Source: Stenomitos rutilans HA7619-LM2 (lineage in GTDB: Bacteria > Cyanobacteriota > Cyanobacteriia > Leptolyngbyales > Leptolyngbyaceae). From it: a DNA stretch of 64,000 nt. Shown in pieces: positions 56,277-64,000 of this stretch; the stretch's first letter is position 1; each line of letters starts with the position of its first letter. Both the position numbers and the translations under genes were made by a program. The stretch covers positions 1-64,000 of the forward strand of contig JAHHIE010000022.1 of the NCBI GenBank assembly GCA_019358945.1. The letters are read 5' to 3'. The notes below the pieces were generated by a model. That model saw only the letters and a list, made by a program, of their open reading frames with translations, searched no databases and was not told the DNA's origin.

Positions 56277-56405
56277 GGCTTAAAATGTACGGCATAAATC
56301 TAATATGTACGGCATAGATCAGTTTTACCAGACTCGCGTAACAGCAGCAGCAAGCGATCACAACCTTGCGACCGTGGGCTATTACCTATGTGAGTTGTCA
56401 CAAGG

Positions 56406-56640
56406 CAATGATGCAGGGTGACACGATGCTTGTGCACGATCGCGCATAGCATGAACGGTCATGACAATACAATTGTGCAGAGGCACACAATGGTTGTGCA
56501 CGATCGCGCATGGCCTGATCGGCAGTAACCATACGATTGTGAGTGATGATACTACGCTTGTGCATGGTCACACAAAGCTTATGCATGGTCACACAAAGCT
56601 TGTGCACGATCGCACATTGCCTTGGTGGGTTGTGATAAGA
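56406..56640. repeat. Array of 21-22-nt tandem repeats (GCTTGTGCAYGRTCRCRCA)
   Basis: About ten degenerate units; the best three are 56556-56576, 56577-56597 and 56598-56618. Several units contain the palindrome TGCACGATCGCGCA. The array keeps a minus-strand frame open (56398-56667, LCVTMHK repeat), which is not considered a gene. The remainder of 56277-56730 shows nothing else. Confidence 0.8.
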
Positions 56641-56730
56641 CGATTGCAGGTAAGTAATCAGACGCAATGATAGCTGAACATACTGGATGCGCTGACCGCT
56701 AATGGCTGACCGCTGACCGCTAATGCTCCC

Positions 56731-57918
56731 TCAGTAAAGCCAGCAGTACGCGATCGCCAGCGTCACCACCGTCAGCGGCAACCCAAAGCGTAGGTGATCC
56801 CAAAACGTGAGGCGATACCCCTGTTTGATGGCTGCTTCCGCCACAATGAGATTGGCTACGGAGCCAAGCAGCGTTAAATTTCCTGCCAGGGTGGAACCCG
56901 CCGCCAGCAAGAGCCAGGTACGGGTATCAGGTTGGGGCATGAGGTGATGCAGCAGCAACACGGCTGGCACGTTCGACACAAGATTGGACAAGAGTGCCGT
57001 TACGCCCAAAATGCTTAAAGGCGTTTGCACAAACTGAGACAATCCATTCAACGTACCGAGTTTTTGCACCCCTTCGGTCAAGATAAACAGGCCCGAAAAC
57101 ATCAGCAGCAAGTCCCAATCAACTTTCTGCAAGGTGCGCTCTGGCTTGAGGCGACGCGTAACCAAAAGTAACCCCGCTGCAATGAGGGTGGCTTCGGCGG
57201 GGGGGATGCTCACTAGGAAGGCGATAAGCAATCCGGCTGTAATAAGCAAGCTTTTGGTGAGCAACGGTTTAAACACCCGGTAGCGCAGGTGTTTTGGTTT
57301 CAGAGATGGTTGGGTCGATCGCACGTCTGGATACAACCACCACAGCAGCCCGACCTGGAGGCACAGACCAACGATCGCCAGCGGTGTTAGCGCTTTGGCA
57401 AATTCTAAGTAGCTGATGCCTGAAAACGAGCCGATGAGAATATTTTGTGGGTTGCCGCTAATCGTGGCGACGGAACCAAGATTGGTTGCGCCTGCAAGCG
57501 CGAGCAGGTAGGGGACAGGGTTAAGGGTTAAGGCAACGGTTAAGCCCACTACAAGCGGAGTCAGGATGAGGGCGATCGTGTCATTCATAAACAGCGCCGA
57601 AAGCAACCCACTGCCAAAGGTCAGCACGACAATCAGTCCAAACGGGCTGCGGACGTACCGCATGAGAACGTCTAGCGACAGTTGAAAGAAGCCAGCGGTG
57701 GCAAGGTTGGCGCTGATGACCATCATGCCAAAGAGAAACACCAGCGTTTTATAGTCGATCGCGCTCCACGCCGTTTTCAGATCTAAAACGCCCAAGGCCA
57801 TCAGCGCTGCCGCACCAACAAGTGCGATCGTGGCCCGGTTCATGCGTAATCCCGGCAGATACCCCAGCCCCAGTCCGGCGTAGGTGAGTAGAACAACGAT
57901 CGCACGCAGGATGATCAT
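56731..57918 (-). CDS. SLC13/ArsB-type ion or anion permease
   Basis: About 395 residues with 10-11 membrane helices. The N-terminal helix pair MIILRAIVVLLTYAGLGLGY and the repeated motif NDTIALILTPL / GNPQNILIGS, in which a Thr/Asn pair binds the ion, are typical of the ion-transporter (IT) superfamily that includes ArsB, NhaD and SLC13. The protein probably moves an anion (arsenite, sulfate, dicarboxylate) or Na+. No arsR or sulfate genes are near. The ATG at 57918 overlaps the MFS stop by 4 bases (ATGA), so the two transporter genes are translationally coupled. Confidence 0.88.
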   Translation of the reverse strand: MIILRAIVVLLTYAGLGLGYLPGLRMNRATIALVGAAALMALGVLDLKTAWSAIDYKTLVFLFGMMVISANLATAGFFQLSLDVLMRYVRSPFGLIVVLTFGSGLLSALFMNDTIALILTPLVVGLTVALTLNPVPYLLALAGATNLGSVATISGNPQNILIGSFSGISYLEFAKALTPLAIVGLCLQVGLLWWLYPDVRSTQPSLKPKHLRYRVFKPLLTKSLLITAGLLIAFLVSIPPAEATLIAAGLLLVTRRLKPERTLQKVDWDLLLMFSGLFILTEGVQKLGTLNGLSQFVQTPLSILGVTALLSNLVSNVPAVLLLHHLMPQPDTRTWLLLAAGSTLAGNLTLLGSVANLIVAEAAIKQGYRLTFWDHLRFGLPLTVVTLAIAYCWLY

Positions 57919-59189
57919 GGCTGTACTTGAGCAGGAGGCAACGTTGGCTTTGTCTCCGGCACGTATAACCAGAAGACAACGAGGGCAATCACGGCGATCA
58001 CGGCTAAGAGCCAAAAGCCAGCATTGTACCCTGCCTGCTGTACTACGATTCCTGCCAGCACGTTGCTGAGTCCGGCTCCAATGCCAACAGCTGTACTCAG
58101 CATCCCCTGCGTCACGTTAAAGCGCCCGGTGCCTCTGGTCAAATCTGCAATCATCAGCACAGACAGCACACCAAAAATGCCCCCTGCAACCCCGTCTAAA
58201 ATTTGTACCGACACGAGAAAGTAGGGATTGCTGCTGAGGGTGTACAGAACGCCACGAATGGGCAACACCGCGAACCCCAGCAGAAAGAGTGGCTTGCGTC
58301 CAGTCTCTGTCAGCCGACCTGTAAGATTAGAGGCGGGAATCATCACAAGCTGCGCCACAATAATGCAGGCTGACAGATAAACGGTGGGATCGAGTCCTTT
58401 ATTGTCTGCCAAGCGTTGACCCACCAACGGCAGCATGGCAGCATTCGCAAAGTGGAAGAGCACCACCGCGATCGCAAACGCACGAATATGGGCATCCCCC
58501 AACAGTTGCTTCAACCCGGTCAAGTGGTGCTGAGCAGCGAGCGGCTCGTCATCCTCCGTGGCACCCCGCGCTAACTCGTGATCGATTTCCCGTTCCCGAA
58601 TCCGCAAGGTCGATAAACTACTGCCGATCGCCATCGCGGCGACCAGAAAGAAAATGCCCTTCGCCGTAACAAATTGACCAATCAACGCGGCGAGAGCGGC
58701 TGCCAGCAAATTACCTGCGTGGTTGAACGTCTCGTTCCGTCCAACACGTCGATCGAAGTGGCGATGGCCTACTAACCCTAAGGTGATCGCCGCGATCGCG
58801 GGTGGAAAAATTGCCGCCGCAATGCCAATCAAGATCTGACTGGTGACGACCACTGGCAACGTTGGCACTAATACGATGGCAATACAACCGATCGACACCG
58901 CGATCGCTGCCCAGATCAAGAGCCAGCGTTTCTGTCGCAGCCGATCGACCAATGCTCCCGCTGGCGTTTGAGCCAAAATGGTGGCGATCGCCGAAGCCGA
59001 AAGCGCTAACCCAATTTGGGCAGGCTCCCAGTTTTGCGATGACTTTAAATAAACGCTGAGATACGGGCCAACCCCATCGCGCACATCTGCCAAAAACACA
59101 TTCAACCAATCCAGCGCACGCAAACTTTTACCGCTAGGCGTGCGATCGCCCCGCTGACTCTCCGCTTGCGGCTGACTTATTTCCAGCAT
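57915..59189 (-). CDS. MFS transporter
   Basis: 424 residues with about 12 membrane helices. The N-terminal DWLNVFLADVRDGVGPYL and helix 2-3 loop GALVDRLRQKRWL match the MFS motif A (GxLaDrxgrkr). The central loop is rich in charged residues (ELARGATEDDEPL). The substrate is unknown; drugs, sugars or small organics are all possible. Upstream GAGGGG lies 11 bases before the ATG. It is first in a two-gene unit with the SLC13/ArsB-like permease (4-base overlap). Confidence 0.9.
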   Translation of the reverse strand: MLEISQPQAESQRGDRTPSGKSLRALDWLNVFLADVRDGVGPYLSVYLKSSQNWEPAQIGLALSASAIATILAQTPAGALVDRLRQKRWLLIWAAIAVSIGCIAIVLVPTLPVVVTSQILIGIAAAIFPPAIAAITLGLVGHRHFDRRVGRNETFNHAGNLLAAALAALIGQFVTAKGIFFLVAAMAIGSSLSTLRIREREIDHELARGATEDDEPLAAQHHLTGLKQLLGDAHIRAFAIAVVLFHFANAAMLPLVGQRLADNKGLDPTVYLSACIIVAQLVMIPASNLTGRLTETGRKPLFLLGFAVLPIRGVLYTLSSNPYFLVSVQILDGVAGGIFGVLSVLMIADLTRGTGRFNVTQGMLSTAVGIGAGLSNVLAGIVVQQAGYNAGFWLLAVIAVIALVVFWLYVPETKPTLPPAQVQP

Positions 59190-59501
59190 GACTAGACAAT
59201 CCCCTCACTCTCACATAAAACGCTGGAGCCGTTGAGAGGCTTAGCAGCGGTAGCAAATATTACCGGACTGATATTACAGCCGAACCGCTGGCTTTCTAGT
59301 CTCTCGAAAGATGGAACCCTTTGCTTGAAGCGGATGAGGGCACGCTGCGAAGGCAGCAAGCGCTGGAGCAGGCAAGACGTTTGGTATAGCAGTACGTAGA
59401 TGGGTGAGGACACAAATTAGGGATCTGCTAAGAAATAACATCCCAAATTGAAGGGTGTAGGAGTGGATGGGTGGATGGTGGATCAACCGTGGGTATAGAC
59501 C
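59190..59501. other. Stretch without a gene, between the APC gene end and the MFS start
   Basis: Contains the promoter side of the MFS operon and a GGATGGGTGGATGGTGGAT imperfect repeat near 59465-59483, just beyond the stop of the APC gene. Short frames here look random. Confidence 0.4.
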
Positions 59502-61448
59502 TCAACCACCCACATGGAGAATGGGACGACGCTCTGGATCTTTTTCGGCCCGACGGATGACTTCGCGGGTGACGACAGCAATGTCTCCTTCCCCAAACAA
59601 CATAAAGCGCATTAAGTATTGAATGGGGTTACCTTCGACCCAACCAAAATACGCATGAGGTAGTTTTCCTGTTTGATCCCGAATGTGCAGCAGAATGGCG
59701 GCGATCGCATTCGGCACCGCTGCACTTTCTGCCCGCAAAATGCGGTAATTGCCGACCTGTAACCCTCTCACTCGAATCGTATCCACAAATTCTGAGGCAT
59801 CCGAAATCTGTACTTCCAGGAACAGCACCGCATCCATTGCTGGAATATGGTTGTCTTCGCGGACTTCCTTCTCTTTGAGAAAATACTCCCGCTCATCGCC
59901 AGCACCCAAACGATTGGCAATGAGCCGAATTTCGGCCTGGTTGGTTTCGGCAATATATTGCAGAGCCGTTTCGTCCATGTCAATGCGGTCTGCTCGCAGT
60001 TCCGTAGAGCGCCACACGCGTGAGACAAGTGAGGTTGCAATAATGGTGCCAATGAAAAAGGCTGCAATTCTAATGCCTTCTGGTCGTTCAATGATGTTCG
60101 TAACGGTTGTGTACAAGAACACAAGGGTAATGGTACCAAAGGCAAAAACCCCTCGCCTAGAGCCGTGATGACGAGCGGCTAACGTGACCGCAAACGCGGC
60201 TGAACTCATTAACACCAGTACCCCTGTCGCATAGGCTCCCCCTTGCGCTTCTACATTTGCCTTAAAAAGGATGGTGACGGCAAAGGCGATCGTGGTGTAT
60301 ACCAGCACCAGCGGACGAATCGCACGTGCCCAGTTCGGTGCCATGCCATAACGCGGCAGGTAGCGCGGCACAATGTTCAACAGCCCCGCCATTGCAGAGG
60401 CACCTGCAAACCACAGAATGGAAATGGTGCTGAGGTCATACAACGTCCCAAAACCATCCCCCATGAACTGATGAGCGAGGTAGGCAAGGGCACGACCATT
60501 GGCTTTGCCCTCTGATTGAAACTCGGCGGCAGGAATCAACAGTGTGGTGACTAAACTGCTGGTCAGCAGAAAGAAGCTCATGATTACAGCGGCAGTCGTG
60601 AGCAACTTGTGTGTGTTGCGGACGCGCCCTGTTGGAGCGGCTTCGGTATCGCTGCGCTGACCACATACCAACGGCATGACCGCAACCCCCGTCTCAAAAC
60701 CCGATAAACCCAGGGCCAGTTTGGGAAAAAGTAAGGCGCTAACGCCCAGCATCATCAGCGGGTTGCCATGACTGGCGAAGAGTGCCTCACGCCAGACGCT
60801 AACCACCGTTGGTTGACTCAGGATATGGCTGATACCAACACCGATCGTGACTAAGTTCAACAGCAAGTAAGCGCCTACTAAAAAGACCGCTAACCCGATC
60901 GCCTCCCGAAATCCTCTCAAAAAAACGGCACTGAGCAAAGACACCAGCACCAGCGTCAGCCCAATATCGTGCCCATGTAAAAACTCTGGCACTAGAGGAT
61001 TCTCAACAATGTGGGCGGTAGCATCCGCCGCTGAGAGGGTAATCGTAATGATAAAGTCTGTAGCTACAAACCCCAGAAGGCATAGCACAAAGAGCTTGCC
61101 TTGCCACCAGGGCAGTAGATGCTCCAGCATAGAGATCGATCCTTCCCCATGCGGACTGATCACCGCCACGCGCCGATAGATGGGCAGCGCTCCAAACAGG
61201 GTCAGCAACACTAAAATCAAGGTTGCCAACGGCGAAAGCGACCCGGCCGCCAAAGCTGCAATGCCTGGTTGATACCCCAACGTCGAGAAATAATCGACCC
61301 CAGTTAAACACATGACCTGCCACCACTTGTGCTGGCGATGAGGCTCCACGTTACGAGCTGTCCCTTTTTTGCCCGCTTTATCCTCTTCCAGTAGCCAACA
61401 AACTAATCGGCGACGATAGTAAGTGGCTGGACGAATGCGTTTAGTCAT
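59502..61448 (-). CDS. APC-superfamily permease with long cytoplasmic C-terminus
   Basis: 648 residues. A basic cytoplasmic N-terminus of about 45 residues precedes 12-13 predicted membrane helices (about 45-480) starting with [21 protein letters not shown], a typical APC helix 1 with an unwound GxxP region, and including [11 protein letters not shown]. About 150 soluble residues follow ([36 protein letters not shown]) and may be regulatory. Amino-acid or K+-type transport is likely. AGGAG lies 9 bases before the ATG. It is read alone. Confidence 0.88.
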   Translation of the reverse strand: MTKRIRPATYYRRRLVCWLLEEDKAGKKGTARNVEPHRQHKWWQVMCLTGVDYFSTLGYQPGIAALAAGSLSPLATLILVLLTLFGALPIYRRVAVISPHGEGSISMLEHLLPWWQGKLFVLCLLGFVATDFIITITLSAADATAHIVENPLVPEFLHGHDIGLTLVLVSLLSAVFLRGFREAIGLAVFLVGAYLLLNLVTIGVGISHILSQPTVVSVWREALFASHGNPLMMLGVSALLFPKLALGLSGFETGVAVMPLVCGQRSDTEAAPTGRVRNTHKLLTTAAVIMSFFLLTSSLVTTLLIPAAEFQSEGKANGRALAYLAHQFMGDGFGTLYDLSTISILWFAGASAMAGLLNIVPRYLPRYGMAPNWARAIRPLVLVYTTIAFAVTILFKANVEAQGGAYATGVLVLMSSAAFAVTLAARHHGSRRGVFAFGTITLVFLYTTVTNIIERPEGIRIAAFFIGTIIATSLVSRVWRSTELRADRIDMDETALQYIAETNQAEIRLIANRLGAGDEREYFLKEKEVREDNHIPAMDAVLFLEVQISDASEFVDTIRVRGLQVGNYRILRAESAAVPNAIAAILLHIRDQTGKLPHAYFGWVEGNPIQYLMRFMLFGEGDIAVVTREVIRRAEKDPERRPILHVGG

Positions 61449-61691
61449 GAACCATGACTCCTGCGGCTCTGCCCTTCTGCATGCTTAACCATGATTAGCC
61501 TCGACTTGCTTAGCAATGGTGTTCAACTTAGTGCCACCATAATTCCATCTAAGCTTAGATCGACACAGGCGATCGCTTGCAACATCAGAGGATTATCTGC
61601 ATGGCCGCTCACGTTTGCCAGCCCCTATCGACCAGCAAGTAGCCCACCAAGCAGCAGATGAGCCATCGACCAGCCAGATATCGACCAGTGA

Positions 61692-62609
61692 CTAAATGAT
61701 TGGAGACGGCGGTTTCATCGCCTGAAACGCATTTAGGGCCAGCGCGATCGCAATTAAGCCCATTCCTGCGGCTTCGAGAGCAGTTGGCGTTTCACCAAGC
61801 TGTATCCAGGCCGCTAACACTCCTACAACCGGATTCAACAGTACGCCTAAACCTGCCGTACCCGCCGAAAGACGGTTTAAAACAAAAAGCCAGAGTAAAG
61901 TGGCGATCGCGGTTCCTGGAATGATGTTATAAACGAGCGCAAAAACAAAAGGCTGCGACCACACAATGGGAGTGGACGGAGTAAAGAGAGCCATCAGCAC
62001 CAGGGGAATCGCCCCTGCAACCGTTTGCCATGTTGTAAATGACAGCAAATCAAGCTTAACCGTTTGCCGGACTCGCTTGGCAATGATGGCACCACCAGCC
62101 CAACACAGACCTGCCAGCAGAGCCAGCACTTTACTGACGATCGTGCCGTGTAGATGCTGTAGATCCAAAATAAGCAGCAGTCCGGCAAGGCTCAGGGCGA
62201 TCGCGATCCACTGCAAACCTTGCACCCGCTCACGTAAGAAGAACCACGCCAGTAAGAGCGTCCATAGCGGCATCGTGTAGACCAACACAGACGTTCTGCC
62301 CGCACCGCCGCTGACCAGGGCCAAGGTTGCTAACCCATATACGCCACCAATTTGGAGAAACCCAGCCCAAAACGTGAACAAAAATTCTTTCGGCCAAAGA
62401 GGTTTCCGCCAGCACAACAGCGCCAGAAGTAAGCTCACTGCCCCCAGCGTAATCCGCAGTGCTGCAAACTGGAACGGTGGCGCATACTGCACCGCAATTT
62501 TCATTTGCACCCAGTTGTAACCCCAGATGAGCGCCAGTGCTAAGAGCGCCAGCAGAGCGGGCCAACGCGCTGATTCATGTTTTGACACAAAAAGGTCTCT
62601 TAACGTCAT
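61692..62609 (-). CDS. EamA/DMT-superfamily transporter
   Basis: About 305 residues, 10 membrane helices in two EamA repeats (ALLALLALALIWGYNWVQMK; VLALLAGLCWAGGAIIAKR). The first repeat ends in GGAGRTSVLVYTMPLWTLLL, a conserved DMT stretch. It probably exports amino acids, purines or drugs. The ATG at 62609 lacks a clear ribosome-binding site; a GTG at 62654 would add 15 residues of doubtful sequence. It stands alone. Confidence 0.88.
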   Translation of the reverse strand: MTLRDLFVSKHESARWPALLALLALALIWGYNWVQMKIAVQYAPPFQFAALRITLGAVSLLLALLCWRKPLWPKEFLFTFWAGFLQIGGVYGLATLALVSGGAGRTSVLVYTMPLWTLLLAWFFLRERVQGLQWIAIALSLAGLLLILDLQHLHGTIVSKVLALLAGLCWAGGAIIAKRVRQTVKLDLLSFTTWQTVAGAIPLVLMALFTPSTPIVWSQPFVFALVYNIIPGTAIATLLWLFVLNRLSAGTAGLGVLLNPVVGVLAAWIQLGETPTALEAAGMGLIAIALALNAFQAMKPPSPII

Positions 62610-62654
62610 GAAACAAGAAAGGACGCTTTGTCGATCGCTTCCAATCTGCGGCAC

Positions 62655-63092
62655 CAGACAACCTCGAACTCAGCACCAGCGGCTTTCATCTGTCCGCTGC
62701 ATTTGAATTAGTAGACCGCGCTATTGCCGATTAGAGAATGCGCTATTGACCCCGCCCTCGTTTGCAATCTGCAAAACTCAAGCGCCTCTGAGTCTAGAAA
62801 ACTTGCGATCGCCATTTCAAGCACTGCTTCGATTGGATACTCAATCTCAGAGACTTAATGCGAGTGTTGCAAAGGATTTGCTTGAACTTTTTTGACTTCT
62901 TCGTATCTCCAAATATCCTCTTAGAATCACTATGTAGCTTGGTCAGAAAGCCTAGACAAAGCAATGGGCTAAACGCCTAGTTTGAGTAGGCTTTCTGACT
63001 CGCCGTTGTCATATTACACATGGCGACGGCTATAGCAATCAAACTGGTATAAGAACCTTACAATGCGGGAGACAAAGCAACCGCTCGTCTGG
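62655..63092. other. Stretch without a gene, with a 13-bp inverted repeat
   Basis: GTCAGAAAGCCTA at 62942-62954 is perfectly inverted at 62987-62999 with a 32-base loop. It could be a terminator-like structure, without a T-run, or the ends of a very short element. No open frame with coding character is seen. Confidence 0.45.
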
Positions 63093-64000
63093 CTAAACCG
63101 TGACAAAGGTGGTCTTTACTTTCTCTTGCAGCAGAGATGCATTCACGCTATCCAACTTCGCAACAACCTGATGCAGCGAGTTGTCGATTACCCAGGTTTG
63201 GCTTCCTCGTTGTTGCAGCAGCGCCTCACTGAGGTTAAAGCCACTGCCTAAAGCAATTGTGTCGGTACCGACCTCAAAATCACGAATGATTTTGATGCCT
63301 TGTCCGCGCGCTAGGGCAAACGTATCGGCACCACCACCCCCTGTCAGCACATCATTGCCACTACCGCCATCGAGCCAATCAGCGCCAGCATCACCAAACA
63401 GTTGGTCATCCCCCACGCCACCGTAAAGCGTGTCGTTTCCAGCATTACCCCAGAGTTGGTCGTTACCACTATCGCCGTAAAGCGTGTCGTTTCCAGCATG
63501 CCCCCAGAGGCGATCGTTCCCATCGCCACCATAGAGTTGATCTTGATCAGCACCACCCGTCAGCAGGTCTTGCCCACCCCAACCATAAATCTGGTTGGCT
63601 GTCGTCTTACCTACCAAAGTTTCAGACAAGTCAGTGCCATTAAGCGTGGAGGACGATGGTGTGCTGGGTATTAACGGCTGTACCGTAAGAGTGAAGGTAT
63701 CTTTAATAGTGCCACCGTTACCATCAGAAGCAGACAACACAATGGTTGAGGTGCCCGCGCTTGCACTAGTGGGTGTACCGCTGAAAGTACCTGTAGCCGC
63801 GTTAAAGGTCAGCCAGCTCGGTAAGCTGCTACCATCCTCTAACGTGGCTTGGTAGGTCAGGGTATCGCCGTCTGGATCAGCAAACGTCTTGGGATTGACG
63901 GTGTAACTGAAGGGATTGGTTGCAGTGGTCGTCAGGTCAGGAATGGTGTAAGCGCTGTTGAGAGTAGGGGATTGGTTAGTAGCGGCATTGACTGTCAGCG
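63093..64000 (-). CDS. C-terminal part of a cadherin-like / RTX calcium-binding exoprotein (runs off the window)
   Basis: The frame is open from the right edge to TAA at 63093; the start lies outside. The outer part is a dystroglycan-type cadherin-like (CADG) domain (TFADPDGDTLTYQATL...PSWLTFNAATGTFSGTP). After a Pro/Ser linker come about eight RTX nonapeptide repeats GGxGxDxLx (GGDGNDRLWGHAGNDTLYG), which bind Ca2+, and then a C-terminal region (FEVGTDTIALGSGFNL) like the type I secretion signal of such proteins. It is likely exported by a type I system and forms a Ca2+-stiffened surface adhesin or exoprotein. Confidence 0.9.
   Translation of the reverse strand, partial: LTVNAATNQSPTLNSAYTIPDLTTTATNPFSYTVNPKTFADPDGDTLTYQATLEDGSSLPSWLTFNAATGTFSGTPTSASAGTSTIVLSASDGNGGTIKDTFTLTVQPLIPSTPSSSTLNGTDLSETLVGKTTANQIYGWGGQDLLTGGADQDQLYGGDGNDRLWGHAGNDTLYGDSGNDQLWGNAGNDTLYGGVGDDQLFGDAGADWLDGGSGNDVLTGGGGADTFALARGQGIKIIRDFEVGTDTIALGSGFNLSEALLQQRGSQTWVIDNSLHQVVAKLDSVNASLLQEKVKTTFVTV

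Noticed and set aside
56398-56667. 89-codon minus-strand frame (LCVTMHK repeat)
   Set aside because: Same reason: it translates a 21-22-nt tandem array.

Overview
The window reads as cyanobacterial chromosome. GCGATCGC (HIP1) octamers are everywhere, and there is a Pix-type phototaxis operon, a bilin-binding GAF receptor, DUF928, CHASE2 and CHAT proteins, a PTPA-CTERM-like sorting tail, heptanucleotide repeats and several small palindromic elements. The gene mix (secreted exoproteins, type IV pilus phototaxis, RTX/cadherin-like adhesin) fits a filamentous, surface-living Leptolyngbya-like genus. That placement is inference from gene content, not from a marker gene. No rRNA, tRNA or CRISPR array was seen.

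Layout. 1-10,300: transposase tail, Ser/Asn/Gln-rich secreted protein, orphan MASE1-GAF histidine kinase, Met-rich zinc-ribbon protein, pentapeptide-repeat protein, GT4 glycosyltransferase, IS701-like remnant, vanadium-haloperoxidase/PAP2-like exoenzyme and a small membrane protein. 10,690-15,290: RND efflux pump and adaptor, ended by a HIP1-containing hairpin. 15,900-27,060: FMN reductase, aldo/keto reductase with TetR regulator, PPK2 kinase, PRC-barrel protein, a frameshifted alpha/beta hydrolase, a His-box membrane protein, a peroxiredoxin-like protein, a zinc-ribbon membrane protein, an ABC-2 exporter pair and two small proteins.

27,100-29,240: a two-gene unit of a ParB/SAP-like protein and a ParA ATPase fused to an HsdR-N (PD-(D/E)XK-type) domain, lying directly against the severed 3' end of a NACHT-type gene. 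29,790-45,260: phototaxis island. A chemoreceptor with a DXCF-type cyanobacteriochrome GAF domain is read leftwards. After 2.4 kb without a convincing gene, pixG-pixH-pixI-MCP-[amino-acid permease]-pixL is read rightwards. The expected signal path is light, receptor MCPs, CheW-like PixI, CheA-like PixL, then the response regulators PixG and PixH and type IV pili.

45,370-55,460: two copies of a hairpin MITE, a PTPA-CTERM-like mini-protein, DUF928, a protein with three TIR domains fused to CHASE2, and, divergently, a 1536-residue secreted protein joining a filamentous-haemagglutinin N-terminus to a CHAT caspase-like domain. I regard this TIR-CHASE2/DUF928/TPS-CHAT cluster and the ParA-nuclease unit as the best candidates for a poorly described system. 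55,500-64,000: methyltransferase, a 21-22-nt tandem array, three transporter genes (SLC13/ArsB-like, MFS, APC), an EamA transporter and the C-terminal part of a cadherin-like/RTX protein running off the right edge.
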